48,783 nucleotides of DNA. Source: Streptomyces sp. ISL-66. GTDB taxonomy: Bacteria; Actinomycetota; Actinomycetes; Streptomycetales; Streptomycetaceae. Location: positions 1-48,783 of the forward strand of contig NZ_JAGGOW010000015.1 in the NCBI RefSeq assembly GCF_018614135.1, read 5' to 3'. Within the stretch, counting starts at the first letter, position 1, and each line of letters begins with the position of its first letter. The position numbers were made by a program, and so were the translations under genes. The notes under the pieces are model-generated. The model was not told the DNA's origin and made no database searches. It worked only from the letters and a program-made list of their open reading frames with translations. Positions 18,113 through 27,218 of this stretch are shown here, one piece after another.

Positions 18113-20005
18113 CTACCGCAGCTGCCACTTCTGGTTGGCGGCGCCCGTGCATGTCCAGATCTGGGCCCGGGTGCCGTTCGCGGAGGAGTTGTCTGACGCG
18201 TCCAGACATTTGTCGGCGGGCGCGTTCACCAGATCCGCGCCGCCGACTGCGTAGCGCCACTGCTGTGCGCCCGAGCCGTTGCAGCCGTAGAGCTGGACTT
18301 TCGCACCGTCCGCCGTCGATGCCGATGTCACGTCCAGGCATTTGCCGAGAGCTTGGACGGAGCCGTCGGAACGAACGGTCCAGCGCTGCGCCGGGGAGCC
18401 GTTGCAGTCCCACAGCTGGACCGGCGTACCGTCGGCACTGGAGCCGCCGGCCACGTCCAGGCACTTGCCGCCGAGGCCCACCAGCGCGCCACTCCGCTCC
18501 GTGTCGCCGGTCTGCGTCCCCGTCCACGTGAAGGTCGCGGACGTCTTGCCGGGCAGGGAGTACGTGTAGCGCTGGCCGCCCCAGTTGACGGTCATGGTCT
18601 GCGCGGCGGAGGAGTCGTTGTACGCGATCAAGGCCTTGGAGCCGTCGGGGTTGCGCCACGCCACGTTCGGGACGGTCGCGCTCGCCGTGGAGGCGATCCG
18701 GTGGGCGCCGGGCTTCACGAACTTGGTGAGGTGGCCCATCGTGTAGTACTCGACGGTGTAGTCGACCTGGCCGTGGCGCCCATCGCCGTTGTGGACGGTG
18801 ATCAGGCCGTCGCAGGTGCCGCAGCCGCCGTTGTGCGGGCCTCTGTTCTGGTCGACCGCCAGGGACCACTTGGTCACCGACTTCGCCCAGTTACGGGTGT
18901 AGTCGATGATGTTCATCATGTCCTCGCGCTGCTGGTTCGCGATCCAGGTCCCGCCGGAGTGCTCGGTCTGGAAGGCGTCCAGTTGCGGATACTGATTGTG
19001 GACGTCGCTCTGCTCGGAGACGCTGCCGCCGTAACCGTGCCAGGCGATCCCGCCGAAGTTGGGGTGGCTGCGCACCGCCGGGTCGTTGATGGTCTGGGCG
19101 GCGTACGCGTCGTAGGTGTCCCAGTTCCAGTCGTGCGCCAGGACCTTGGTCGGCAGACCCGCCGCCTGGAGCCCGGGCAGCAGTTCGTCCTTCGTGAAGT
19201 ACGCGAGACCCGAGGCGTTCCAGCTCATCGACGGGTAGCCGGCGCAGCACGTCGGCTCGTTCTGGGGCGTGACGTAGTCGACCGGAATGCCCTGGTCACG
19301 CCACGCCTGGAGGTACCTCACGAAGTAGTCGGCGTACGTGCCGTAGTTCTCGGACTTCAGCCAACCGCCGTTGAGCTGTCCGCTGTCCTTCATCCAGGCC
19401 GGAGCCGTCCAGGGCGAGGCGACCGTAGTGAGGGCCGGGTTGAGCTGCTTGGCCTGTTTCGTCAGCGGCAGCACGTCCTGGAGGTCGTGCGCTATCGAGA
19501 ACTTGGAAAGCGTGGGGTCGGTCTGGCCGGCCGGCAGGTCGTTGTACGTGTAGCCGAAGCGGGCCAGGTCCGAGCCGCCCATGGGGTTGCGGATGAAGGA
19601 CAGGCCGATGCCCTCAGTGGGAGAGAACAGCTTCTTCATCGTCGCGTCGCGCGTCGTCTGCGACAGCGCACCGGAGCCCTTCATCAGCCAGGCGGCGGTG
19701 TCCGTGAAGGACGCGCCGCCACCGGTGAAAGCCTGATAGCGCGTGTTCTCGTCGACGATGATGTTCGTGCCACCGCCGCCATTGCCGGACTGGAAGGTGA
19801 CGGGGCTTTGCTGCTGGAGACCCCGGGTGACGTGGCGGCCGCCACTGTCGTCGGTCGTCGTGAGCCAGATGCTCACCTGCTCACCGGCGGCCTGGGCGGC
19901 CCCCTCGGAAAGGCCGGTGAGACTCGCGGTGGCGAGAACCGCCGTGAGGAGTAGTCGCGTCAGCCGGACCGGTCCCCGAACCGGCTTGCCCATCGATCTG
20001 ATCAT
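18113..20005 (-). CDS. Secreted GH30 glucanase (endo-beta-1,6-glucanase-like) with CBM13 tail
   Basis: 630 residues from ATG 20005; the frame is open far upstream, but that part is antisense to the LacI gene. Signal peptide LTRLLLTAVLATASLTGLSEGAAQA. The GH30 domain (about 60-490) shows GGGASFTDTAAWLM, LSFIRNPMGGSD, SPWTAPAWMKDSG, the acid/base Glu250 in TPQNEPTCC and the nucleophile Glu348 in FQTEHSGG. A beta-sandwich and a ricin-type trefoil (about 500-630, [20 protein letters not shown] repeats) follow. GH30 includes beta-1,6-glucanases and glucosylceramidases. With GH16 and GH3 neighbours, attack on branched beta-1,3/1,6-glucan (fungal wall or laminarin) is the best guess. Divergent from the LacI gene. 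Confidence 0.92.
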   Translation of the reverse strand: MIRSMGKPVRGPVRLTRLLLTAVLATASLTGLSEGAAQAAGEQVSIWLTTTDDSGGRHVTRGLQQQSPVTFQSGNGGGGTNIIVDENTRYQAFTGGGASFTDTAAWLMKGSGALSQTTRDATMKKLFSPTEGIGLSFIRNPMGGSDLARFGYTYNDLPAGQTDPTLSKFSIAHDLQDVLPLTKQAKQLNPALTTVASPWTAPAWMKDSGQLNGGWLKSENYGTYADYFVRYLQAWRDQGIPVDYVTPQNEPTCCAGYPSMSWNASGLAYFTKDELLPGLQAAGLPTKVLAHDWNWDTYDAYAAQTINDPAVRSHPNFGGIAWHGYGGSVSEQSDVHNQYPQLDAFQTEHSGGTWIANQQREDMMNIIDYTRNWAKSVTKWSLAVDQNRGPHNGGCGTCDGLITVHNGDGRHGQVDYTVEYYTMGHLTKFVKPGAHRIASTASATVPNVAWRNPDGSKALIAYNDSSAAQTMTVNWGGQRYTYSLPGKTSATFTWTGTQTGDTERSGALVGLGGKCLDVAGGSSADGTPVQLWDCNGSPAQRWTVRSDGSVQALGKCLDVTSASTADGAKVQLYGCNGSGAQQWRYAVGGADLVNAPADKCLDASDNSSANGTRAQIWTCTGAANQKWQLR

Positions 20006-20154
20006 GGTCAACTGCCCTTCTCGGCATGGTAGTGGGGCTTGGGGGTGGGTGGCGCCATGGACCGAGGCGTGAGTGAACTCCCGATGCGAACTCGCGTCAA
20101 GGCTCGGCACATTCATTTCCTGAACACACAAGTCCCCTGGCACCCATAGAGCTT

Positions 20155-20165
20155 GGGAATTTCCC
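20155..20165. promoter_or_regulatory. Short palindrome in the GH30/LacI divergent region
   Basis: GGGAATTTCCC is a perfect 11-bp palindrome about 150 bp upstream of the GH30 start in the 267-bp divergent region. It could be an operator for GH30; too short to be certain. Confidence 0.3.
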
Positions 20166-20222
20166 CTGTCCTGTGTGAAGTCTTGACGGCAGGGCGGCCC
20201 GCATGTTGACTCGCCGCACCAG

Positions 20223-20250
20223 CCGGAACCGGTACCGGGACCGGTTCCGG
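20223..20250. promoter_or_regulatory. Perfect inverted repeat just upstream of the LacI gene (putative operator)
   Basis: CCGGAACCGGT (20223-20233) and ACCGGTTCCGG (20240-20250) are perfect 11-bp arms around ACCGGG. It ends 22 bases before the LacI-family start codon, next to the GGAGG ribosome site. LacI-family regulators commonly bind palindromes in their own promoters, so this is the best candidate for autoregulation and control of the divergent GH30 gene. It could also act as an mRNA hairpin. Confidence 0.6.
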
Positions 20251-20272
20251 AACCCGACGCGGAGGCGCATGC

Positions 20273-21253
20273 ATGCGAGCCACCATCGCCGACGTCGCAC
20301 GTCAGGCGGGGGTCAGCAAGACAACGGTCTCCCGTGTGCTCAACACAAGGACGGAGGTGGACCCCAGTACCGCCGCCCGTGTTCGTGAAGTGATCGATGC
20401 GCTCGCCTACGTTCCCAGCTCGGGAGCCGTGGGCCTGGCCCGCGGCAGCAGCCGCACCATCGCCATGCTGACGCCGTCCCTCACCTGGCCGTGGATGGGC
20501 GAGGTGCTCCAGGGCGTGGCCGACACCGTCGAGGCGGCCGGCTACGGACTGCTGCTGTTCAGCTGCAACCGGGGCGCCGACTCCGTCAGGCACTTCACCA
20601 GTCAGGTCTCCGCCCGCGCCTTCGACGGGCTCCTGGTCATCGAACCGGAGAACACCCTCGACACCATCGCGGAGATGTACCGCCGGGGGCTGCCCGTCGT
20701 ACTCATCGACGACCGCGGCCGCCACCCGGCGTTCCCGTCCGTGGCCACGACCAACCGCGAAGGCGGCGCGTCCGCCGCCCGGCATCTGCTCGAATCCGGC
20801 CGCACCAGGCCACTGGTCCTCACCGGCCGGCGCGACTTCGGCTGCGTACGCGACCGACTGGCGGGATTCTCCGAGATCCTGCCCACCGATCTCGTCATCG
20901 ACGGCGAGTTCACGGAGGAGTCCGGGCGGCACGGTGTCGAGCGAGCCTTCGCCCAAGGGCGTTCCTTCGACTGCGTCTTCGCGCACAACGACCTCATCGC
21001 CGCAGGTGCGTTGCGGGCCCTGCGGGAAGCCGGCCGCGACGTCCCGGACGACATCGCCGTCGTCGGATTCGACGACATCCCCATCGCCCGTCACACCGAG
21101 CCGCCCCTGACCACAGTCCGCCAGCCCATGCGGCAGATGGGTGAAACAGCGGCCCGGCTCCTCCTCGCCGGCCTCGGCGGCAAGACCCTCTCCACGGAAC
21201 CGGTGGTGCTGCGCACCGAACTGGTCGTCCGACGCTCCGCGCCCCGCCCCTGA
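20273..21253 (+). CDS. LacI-family transcriptional regulator
   Basis: 326 residues, standard length. ATG 20273 lies 7 bases after GGAGG. The DNA-binding helix-turn-helix and hinge are at the very N-terminus (ATIADVARQAGVSKTTVSRVL, with the hinge near YVPSSGAVGLARG). The periplasmic-binding-protein-like effector domain follows from TIAMLTPSLTWPW to the C-terminus, with VVLIDDRGRHPAFPSV, FAHNDLIAAGALRALRE and DDIAVVGFDDIPIARHTEPPLTT, all typical. Probably a repressor responding to a beta-glucan oligosaccharide and controlling GH30 (divergent), GH3 (71 bp downstream on the same strand) and perhaps GH16. The ligand is inferred from context only. Confidence 0.94.
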   Translation: MRATIADVARQAGVSKTTVSRVLNTRTEVDPSTAARVREVIDALAYVPSSGAVGLARGSSRTIAMLTPSLTWPWMGEVLQGVADTVEAAGYGLLLFSCNRGADSVRHFTSQVSARAFDGLLVIEPENTLDTIAEMYRRGLPVVLIDDRGRHPAFPSVATTNREGGASAARHLLESGRTRPLVLTGRRDFGCVRDRLAGFSEILPTDLVIDGEFTEESGRHGVERAFAQGRSFDCVFAHNDLIAAGALRALREAGRDVPDDIAVVGFDDIPIARHTEPPLTTVRQPMRQMGETAARLLLAGLGGKTLSTEPVVLRTELVVRRSAPRP

Positions 21254-21324
21254 GGGGTCCGCTCCGTCCGGGGAATCTCCCTCCCGACCTCCCCCCTTCG
21301 CATCCCACGCGTCAAGGAGTTGTC

Positions 21325-24300
21325 ATGCCACGACCACGTCCCCCGCTCAAAACCGGTACGTCGGCACTGGCCGCGGCCGCCGTACTCTGCGGCCTGCTGG
21401 CCGGCGGGCTGCCGACCGCCGCCGCTGCCGCGGATCCGGCCCCACGGCTCGTCGACCGCTTCGAAGGCGAGGTGCCCTTCGCCAACCCGCCCGCCGAGGG
21501 GATCTTCACCTGGGGCAGCGATGCCGACGACCAACCGAAGCTGGAGATCAAGGAGCGGGCCGACGCTCCCGAGGGCAGCAAGGTCCTCGAAGGCACCTAC
21601 GACATCAGCGGCTGGGGCGGAGCCAGCCACGACTTCGCCTTCGACCAACCGGCCCAGGACTGGACTGCCCACAAGGGCATCCGCTTCTGGTGGTACGGCC
21701 AGAACACCGCCCCGCTTCCGCCCGGTTCGGGCAAGCGCGTCCATTTCGAGATCAAGGACGGCGGTGCCAACGGCGAGGCGTCCGAGCTGTGGACCACGTC
21801 GTTCACCGACGACTGGGAGGGCTGGCACCTCGTCGAGATTCCGTTCTCGGAGTTCCAGTACCGGACCGACTACCAGCCCGTCGGCGGCATCGACCAGGTT
21901 CTCGGCCTGAACGAGATGTGGGGGTACGCCCTCACCCTGCCGACCGGCGCGCCGGGCTCCTTCGCGATCGACGCCGTCGAGCTGTACGGAAAGGCGGAAC
22001 CCGCCCTGAACGCCAGGGTGGTCACCGACTCGGCCGTGTACCCCGTCGCGGAGGGCGGGACCGCGCAGGTGAAGGTCTCCGTCGTCACCACCGGCTCCGG
22101 CCCGATCGACGAGCCCGTCACCGTCGCCTACGGCACCGAGGGCGGCAGCGCCACCTCAGGTGACGACTACCGGCCGGTCTCCGGGAGCGTCACCTTCCCC
22201 GCGGGCACGGTCTCCGGTGCGAGCCGTACGATCACGGTCAGCACCAAGAAGGACGGTTCCGCCGAGTCCGCGGAGACCGTTGCCCTCAAGCTGACCGTCA
22301 GCGGCGCCAAGGCTCCCGCGGAGACACCCCACGTCGTGGTCAACGCCCACGGGCTGCCGTACCTCGACAAGAGGCTCCCGGTCGAGAAGCGCGTCGCGGA
22401 CCTCCTCGCGAGGATGTCCCTCGCGGAGAAGGCCGGCCAGATGACGCAGGCCGAGCGGGGCGCCCTCAAGGCACAGGGCGACATCGCCTCCTACGACCTC
22501 GGCTCGCTGCTCTCCGGCGGCGGCTCCGTGCCGGCCCCCAACACCCCCGAAGCATGGGTGAAGATGGTCGACTCCTACCAGCTACGCGCCCAGACGACCC
22601 GGTTCCAGATCCCGCTCGTCTACGGCGTCGACGCCGTACACGGCCACAACAACGTCATCGGCTCGACGATCATGCCGCACAACATCGGCATCGGTGCCGG
22701 ACGCGACCCGAAGACCGCTGAGAAGACCGGTGCGGTGACGGCCGAGGAGGTGCGCGCGACCGGCATTCCGTGGGACTTCGCACCGTGCCTGTGTGTCACC
22801 CGCGACGAGCGCTGGGGCCGGTCCTACGAGGCGTTCGGCGAGGATCCGGCTCTGGTCACCGCGATGGAGACCGTGATCACCGGCATGCAGGGCGCACGCG
22901 ACGGCAAGGACCTGGACCGCAACGACAAGGTCCTCACCAGCGCCAAGCACTTCGTCGGCGACGGCGGCACCGAGTTCGGCTCGTCGACCACGGGGTCGTA
23001 CACGATCGACCAGGGCGTCACCAAGGTCACCCGCCAGGAGCTCGAAGCGGTGCACCTGGCGCCGTTCACCGAGGCCGTCAAGCGCGGAGCCGGCACGGTC
23101 ATGCCCTCGTACTCGTCGCTGGACGTCCTGGGCGACGACCAGGGCCCGGTGAAGATGCACGCCAACGCCGAGATGATCAACGGGGTCCTCAAGGACCGCA
23201 TGGGCTTCGACGGGTTCGTGATCAGTGACTGGCAGGCGATCGACCAGATCCCCGGCGACTACCCGAGCGATGTGCGCACCTCCGTCAATGCCGGTCTCGA
23301 CATGATCATGGTGCCGACCGACTACCAGGGCTTCACGCGCACGCTCCGGGAAGAGGTGACGGCGGGGCGCGTCAGCCAGGCCCGGGTGGACGACGCGGTG
23401 TCCCGGATCCTGACCCAGAAGTTCAAACTGGGCCTCTTCGAGCAGCCCTACGCGGACACGGCCAACCTCGACCGGATCGGCTCCGCCGAGCACCGCGCGG
23501 TGGCCCGTGAGGCCGTCGCCAAGTCCCAGGTGCTGCTGAAGAACGACGGCGCGGTGCTGCCGCTGAAGACATCGCAGAAGGTGTACGTCGCCGGGTCCAA
23601 CGCGGATGACATCGGCAACCAGGCCGGTGGCTGGACCATCAGCTGGCAAGGCTCCTCCGGTCCGACCACGACGGGCACGACGATCCTCCAAGGCATGCGC
23701 AAGGCCGCCCCGGGCGCGGAGATCACCTACTCCAAGGACGCTTCCGCCGCCACCGGGGGATACGACGTAGGCGTGGTCGTCGTCGGCGAGACGCCGTACG
23801 CCGAGGGCTTCGGTGACGTCGGCAACGGCAACGACCTGGAACTCACCGATGCCGACAAGGCGGCCGTCGACAAGGTCTGTGCGGCGATGAAGTGCGCGGT
23901 ACTGATCGTCTCCGGCCGACCGCAGCTCATCGGCGACCGCCTCGGCGGCATCGAAGCACTCGTCGCCTCCTGGCTGCCCGGGACCGAGGGCGACGGCGTC
24001 GCCGACGTCCTGTACGGCGAGCGTCCCTTCACCGGGCAGTTGCCGGTGACGTGGCCCAAGTCGCAGGCACAGCTGCCCATCAACGTCGGTGACGCCGCCT
24101 ACGACCCGCAGTTCCCCTACGGCTGGGGCCTGACCACCCTCACCAAGCCCCCGGCCGGTGGCGGAGAGGTCGCCCTGAAGGCCATCGGCATCGCGGCCAG
24201 GACGCTCCAGACAGCCGGCCTCGGCAGCTCCGAGCAGGGCAGGGAACTGGTCGCCAAGGCCCGGCTGATCGTGCAGGCGAAGATGGCCCGTGGCATCGGC

Positions 24301-24405
24301 GAGGCGTCGGCGAAGCCGTTCGCCGAGGCGGATCATCTGCTGCTCAGCGGTGACCTGCCGGGGGCGGTGGCGAAGCTGACCGCCGCCTACCGGGCGACCC
24401 GGTAG
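21325..24405 (+). CDS. Secreted multidomain GH3 beta-glucosidase
   Basis: 1026 residues. ATG 21325 follows AAGGAG. Signal peptide (ALAAAAVLCGLLAGGLPTAAAAA); then a CBM11/CIA30-like beta-sandwich (about 40-225, RFWWYGQNTAPLPPGSGKR, FGYxL-like strands); a Calx-beta domain (about 230-335, PVAEGGTAQVKVSV, YGTEGGSATSGDDYRP); GH3 N-domain from about 350 with GVDAVHGHNN, TRDERWGRSYEAFGEDP, KHFVGDGGT and nucleophile Asp635 (FVISDWQAID); and a GH3 C-domain ending FPYGWGLTTL. A C-terminal helical tail of about 80 residues (EVALKAIGIAARTLQ to AYRATR) is not part of GH3. It should release glucose from beta-glucan oligomers made by GH16 and GH30. Probably cotranscribed with LacI; overlaps the XRE gene by 19 bp. 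Confidence 0.94.
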   Translation: MPRPRPPLKTGTSALAAAAVLCGLLAGGLPTAAAAADPAPRLVDRFEGEVPFANPPAEGIFTWGSDADDQPKLEIKERADAPEGSKVLEGTYDISGWGGASHDFAFDQPAQDWTAHKGIRFWWYGQNTAPLPPGSGKRVHFEIKDGGANGEASELWTTSFTDDWEGWHLVEIPFSEFQYRTDYQPVGGIDQVLGLNEMWGYALTLPTGAPGSFAIDAVELYGKAEPALNARVVTDSAVYPVAEGGTAQVKVSVVTTGSGPIDEPVTVAYGTEGGSATSGDDYRPVSGSVTFPAGTVSGASRTITVSTKKDGSAESAETVALKLTVSGAKAPAETPHVVVNAHGLPYLDKRLPVEKRVADLLARMSLAEKAGQMTQAERGALKAQGDIASYDLGSLLSGGGSVPAPNTPEAWVKMVDSYQLRAQTTRFQIPLVYGVDAVHGHNNVIGSTIMPHNIGIGAGRDPKTAEKTGAVTAEEVRATGIPWDFAPCLCVTRDERWGRSYEAFGEDPALVTAMETVITGMQGARDGKDLDRNDKVLTSAKHFVGDGGTEFGSSTTGSYTIDQGVTKVTRQELEAVHLAPFTEAVKRGAGTVMPSYSSLDVLGDDQGPVKMHANAEMINGVLKDRMGFDGFVISDWQAIDQIPGDYPSDVRTSVNAGLDMIMVPTDYQGFTRTLREEVTAGRVSQARVDDAVSRILTQKFKLGLFEQPYADTANLDRIGSAEHRAVAREAVAKSQVLLKNDGAVLPLKTSQKVYVAGSNADDIGNQAGGWTISWQGSSGPTTTGTTILQGMRKAAPGAEITYSKDASAATGGYDVGVVVVGETPYAEGFGDVGNGNDLELTDADKAAVDKVCAAMKCAVLIVSGRPQLIGDRLGGIEALVASWLPGTEGDGVADVLYGERPFTGQLPVTWPKSQAQLPINVGDAAYDPQFPYGWGLTTLTKPPAGGGEVALKAIGIAARTLQTAGLGSSEQGRELVAKARLIVQAKMARGIGEASAKPFAEADHLLLSGDLPGAVAKLTAAYRATR

Positions 24406-24827
24406 ACCCACGGGGCGCCGCGGGTGAGGGCGAGGGTGATCAGGCCTCCGACCACGGCACCGGCCGCGGACGCCAGGGCCAGGGCGCCGGTACCGGCCGG
24501 GCGGGCGCGGCGGGGGTGCGGTCGCCGGGCGGGGGCCGAAGATCCGCGCCGGGCGGCCGCGGAGTGGTGCAGGCACCGCTCGAGACGGTCCAGCAGGGGC
24601 CGGGCGTCCTGCCCGACCGCGGTCGCGAACTGCTCGAGGGCCACCCGGGTCGGCAGCTGCTTGCTGTTGAGGATCCGCTCCCAGGAGGACCTGCTGTAGT
24701 GGCTGCGCTGGGCCAGCCGGGCATAGCTGAGCTCCTGCGCGTCCTTGATGCGCCGCATCTCGGCCGCCAGCTGGTCCCAGGGGTTGGCCCCCTCGTGCGT
24801 CCAGGTTCTGCCGCTGCCCACGGTCAT
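24387..24827 (-). CDS. XRE-type HTH protein with C-terminal membrane helix
   Basis: 146 residues from ATG 24827, preceded by GGAGGAG. A helix-turn-helix occupies about residues 15-75 (LAAEMRRIKDAQELSYARLA, then QRSHYSRSSWERILNSKQLP). A Pro/Arg-rich linker and one membrane helix (TGALALASAAGAVVGGLITLAL) follow, ending in RGAPWVYRVAR. This N-in HTH plus single-helix layout is frequent in Streptomyces and suggests a membrane-tethered regulator. Target unknown. Its 3' end overlaps the convergent GH3 gene by 19 bp. Confidence 0.8.
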   Translation of the reverse strand: MTVGSGRTWTHEGANPWDQLAAEMRRIKDAQELSYARLAQRSHYSRSSWERILNSKQLPTRVALEQFATAVGQDARPLLDRLERCLHHSAAARRGSSAPARRPHPRRARPAGTGALALASAAGAVVGGLITLALTRGAPWVYRVAR

Positions 24828-24990
24828 GGCACGCTCCTCCGTTCCGGGGCTTGCTTCTCTGGGCAGGACTCTCGCGCACAGGGCCAACGGGCCACCAACG
24901 AACGGTCAACGTCCCCCAACACGGTGGGGTTCAGCGGCCGGGGGCGGCTGTGACCACGCCGCGACCCGGTGAACCTCTCCGGTCACAGCG

Positions 24991-27057
24991 CTAGCCGCCG
25001 ACGCGGGCGACCAGGAGGGCCACGTCGTCGTCGGCCGCCGCGGGGACGAGGTGGGTGATCAGCGAGTCGCACAGGTGGTCCAGCTGCCGCTGGGGATCCG
25101 CGAGCAGGCGCGTCAGTTCGGCCAGCCGCTCGTCGAGGTCGTGGCCCCGGGCTTCGATCAGTCCGTCCGTGTAGAGGACCAGGAGGCTGCCGGGAAGCAG
25201 CGTGAAATCCGTGGGAGTGAAGGAGACGCCCCCGACGCCCAGGGGGACGCCGGGCGGGGTGTCCAGGAGCCGGACCGTGCCGTCGGGGAGCACGAGCGCG
25301 GGCGGCGGGTGCCCGGCCCGGGTCACCGTGCACTGTCCGGTGGCCGGATCGCACACGACGTACAGGAAGGTGGCCAGCATCGGTTCGGTGAGGTCGCCGA
25401 GTACGGCTTCCAGCTGGTGCAGGAGCCGGACGGGCGGCAGGTCCAGGCGCGCCAGGGCCCGTACGGAGGCGGCCAGCCGGCCCATGACCGCGGCCGCCGC
25501 GATGCCGTGTCCCATGACGTCGCCGATCAGCAGGGCCGCCTTGCCCCGGGCCAGCGGCAGGACGTCGTACCAGTCGCCGCCGACCTCGTTGACGTCGCTC
25601 GCGGGGAGGTAGCGGTGGCTCACTTCCAGGCCCGGGGGCGGGGTGATGTGCTGCGGGAGCATGCTGCGCTGGAGGATGACGGCGGTCTCGTGCTCCCGGT
25701 GGTAGAGCCGTGCGTTGTCGATGCTGAGGGCGGCGCGGGCCGCGAGTTCACCGGCGAGGGTGACGTCCTCGGCCCCGAAGGGCACCCTGGGGTGGGTGCG
25801 GTAGAAGGTGGCGACGCCGAGCACCGTCTCGCGGGCGACCAGCGGCGCCATGATGAACGAGCGCACTCCCACCGTGACCAGCTGTGCGGGTTTGGCCGAG
25901 TGCCGGGCGGCCGGGGCGACGGCCTGCTCGTCGAGCCGGGCGATCAGGTAGGTCTGCCGGGCCGCGAGGGCCTGGCTGTAGGGGGCGGCCGGGGGGAAGA
26001 CGAGGGTCCTGCCGAGGGGGGCGAGGACGTCGGTCACCCGGGATCCGGACAGCGGGGCCTTGCCGAGGCGCCGCAGGGCCGCCCCTCCGGTCAGCCCCAT
26101 GCCGGGCTCGTCCCCGCGCGCCAGGGCGTCCAGGACGTCGACGGTGACGGCATCGGCCAGGCGCGGTACGGCCAGGTCTGCGAGTTCCTGTGCGGTGCGC
26201 TCCAGCTCCAGGCTGGAGCCGACGCGCATGCTGGCCTCGCTGAGCAGGGCGAGCCTGCGCCGGCCCGCTTCGGCTTCGAGGTGGTCGTGCTGCTGCTCGG
26301 TGATGTCGACGAGCGAGGCGATGACGCCGATCGGCATGCGGGCGGGGTCCTCGACCCGGACGTAGGAGCACGACCACACCCGGTCCTGGTCCGGCTCGGC
26401 CGGTGTCCGTCCGACGCGGCGGCGGTCCAGGAGCGGCTGCCCGGTCGCCAGGACCTCCACCATGGCCTCCTCCATCTCGTGGGCGTTCACCTCGGGGAGG
26501 ATCTCGGCCAGACGGCGTCCGATGTGCGCCGACTCCGGCAGCCCGTTCATGGCTTCGAGCGCGGCATTGACCTGCAGGAACCTCAGTTGTGTGTCGAGGA
26601 CGGCGATGCCGACCGGGGAGCGGGAGAACAGCCCGTCCCACACCGCCGACGCCCCGCGGATGCGTCGCGCCGCATGGGCGTCGGCTGCGAAGACCAGGAC
26701 CGAGGCCGCGCCGTGCTGCCGGTCGGACACCGGCGAGGCCCAGATCTCCACCTCCAGCGGGTGCCCGTCGCGGTGCCAGGCGGTCACCGTGCCCATCACG
26801 CCCCGCCCGGTGGCGGCGGCTTCCCAGAGCGAGCGGCCCAGGCTCCGGTCGGCTCCGGGATGGAGGAGGTCCGCGATGTTGCGTCCCAGCATCTGGGGCG
26901 GGGCGTGGCCCAGCAGCTCCTGCGCGACCTGGTTCCAGCGCACGATCGTGCCGTCGGCGCTGGTGGCGATCAGGGCGACCGGCAACGAGCCCAGCCACCC
27001 GCCGGCAGCCTGCGCGGCGCCGCTGATCAGCTCGTCGACCGGAATCTCCTCATTCAT
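24991..27057 (-). CDS. PAS-PAS-GAF-PP2C (SpoIIE-type) phosphatase
   Basis: 688 residues from ATG 27057. Two PAS domains (about 15-130, LIATSADGTIVRWNQVAQEL; 140-260, VGIAVLDTQLRFLQVNAALEAMNGLPES with a PAC-like VEDPARMPIGVIASLVDIT), a GAF domain (280-440, GVRSFIMAPLVARETVLGVATFYR) and a PP2C domain (460-685, VNEVGGDWYDVLPLARGKAALLIGD, VLYTDGLIEARG, DDVALLVARV). Unlike the phosphatase at 1.2-3.2 kb, it has no HATPase domain, so a separate anti-sigma kinase would be its partner. Predicted to act on a phosphorylated antagonist after sensing small molecules or redox. It follows the B12-type radical SAM gene on the same strand after 161 bp, so it may be read from the RiPP operon, but this is uncertain. 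Confidence 0.9.
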   Translation of the reverse strand: MNEEIPVDELISGAAQAAGGWLGSLPVALIATSADGTIVRWNQVAQELLGHAPPQMLGRNIADLLHPGADRSLGRSLWEAAATGRGVMGTVTAWHRDGHPLEVEIWASPVSDRQHGAASVLVFAADAHAARRIRGASAVWDGLFSRSPVGIAVLDTQLRFLQVNAALEAMNGLPESAHIGRRLAEILPEVNAHEMEEAMVEVLATGQPLLDRRRVGRTPAEPDQDRVWSCSYVRVEDPARMPIGVIASLVDITEQQHDHLEAEAGRRRLALLSEASMRVGSSLELERTAQELADLAVPRLADAVTVDVLDALARGDEPGMGLTGGAALRRLGKAPLSGSRVTDVLAPLGRTLVFPPAAPYSQALAARQTYLIARLDEQAVAPAARHSAKPAQLVTVGVRSFIMAPLVARETVLGVATFYRTHPRVPFGAEDVTLAGELAARAALSIDNARLYHREHETAVILQRSMLPQHITPPPGLEVSHRYLPASDVNEVGGDWYDVLPLARGKAALLIGDVMGHGIAAAAVMGRLAASVRALARLDLPPVRLLHQLEAVLGDLTEPMLATFLYVVCDPATGQCTVTRAGHPPPALVLPDGTVRLLDTPPGVPLGVGGVSFTPTDFTLLPGSLLVLYTDGLIEARGHDLDERLAELTRLLADPQRQLDHLCDSLITHLVPAAADDDVALLVARVGG

Positions 27058-27218
27058 CTGGCACCCGTACGCCTTGCCGCGGCGGCCTTGCCCTTCGATC
27101 CGCGGTCATGTCCACGGATCCATCGTCTGCCGGTCCGCGTGGCGGCGCCTCCCGACCGCCCCGGCACCGCTCGGGCCCTGCGGTCGCCTACGGCCGCGAC
27201 CGGGGCGCCCGGCCCCCG

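Noticed and set aside
20006..21094. Leftward extension of the GH30 frame (to 993 aa)
   Set aside because: Antisense to the LacI gene; the signal peptide begins at ATG 20005.
22582..24909. Very long open frame antisense to the GH3 gene (775 codons)
   Set aside because: Typical GC-rich mirror frame: Arg/Gly/Asp-rich, no domain, opposite a well-supported gene.
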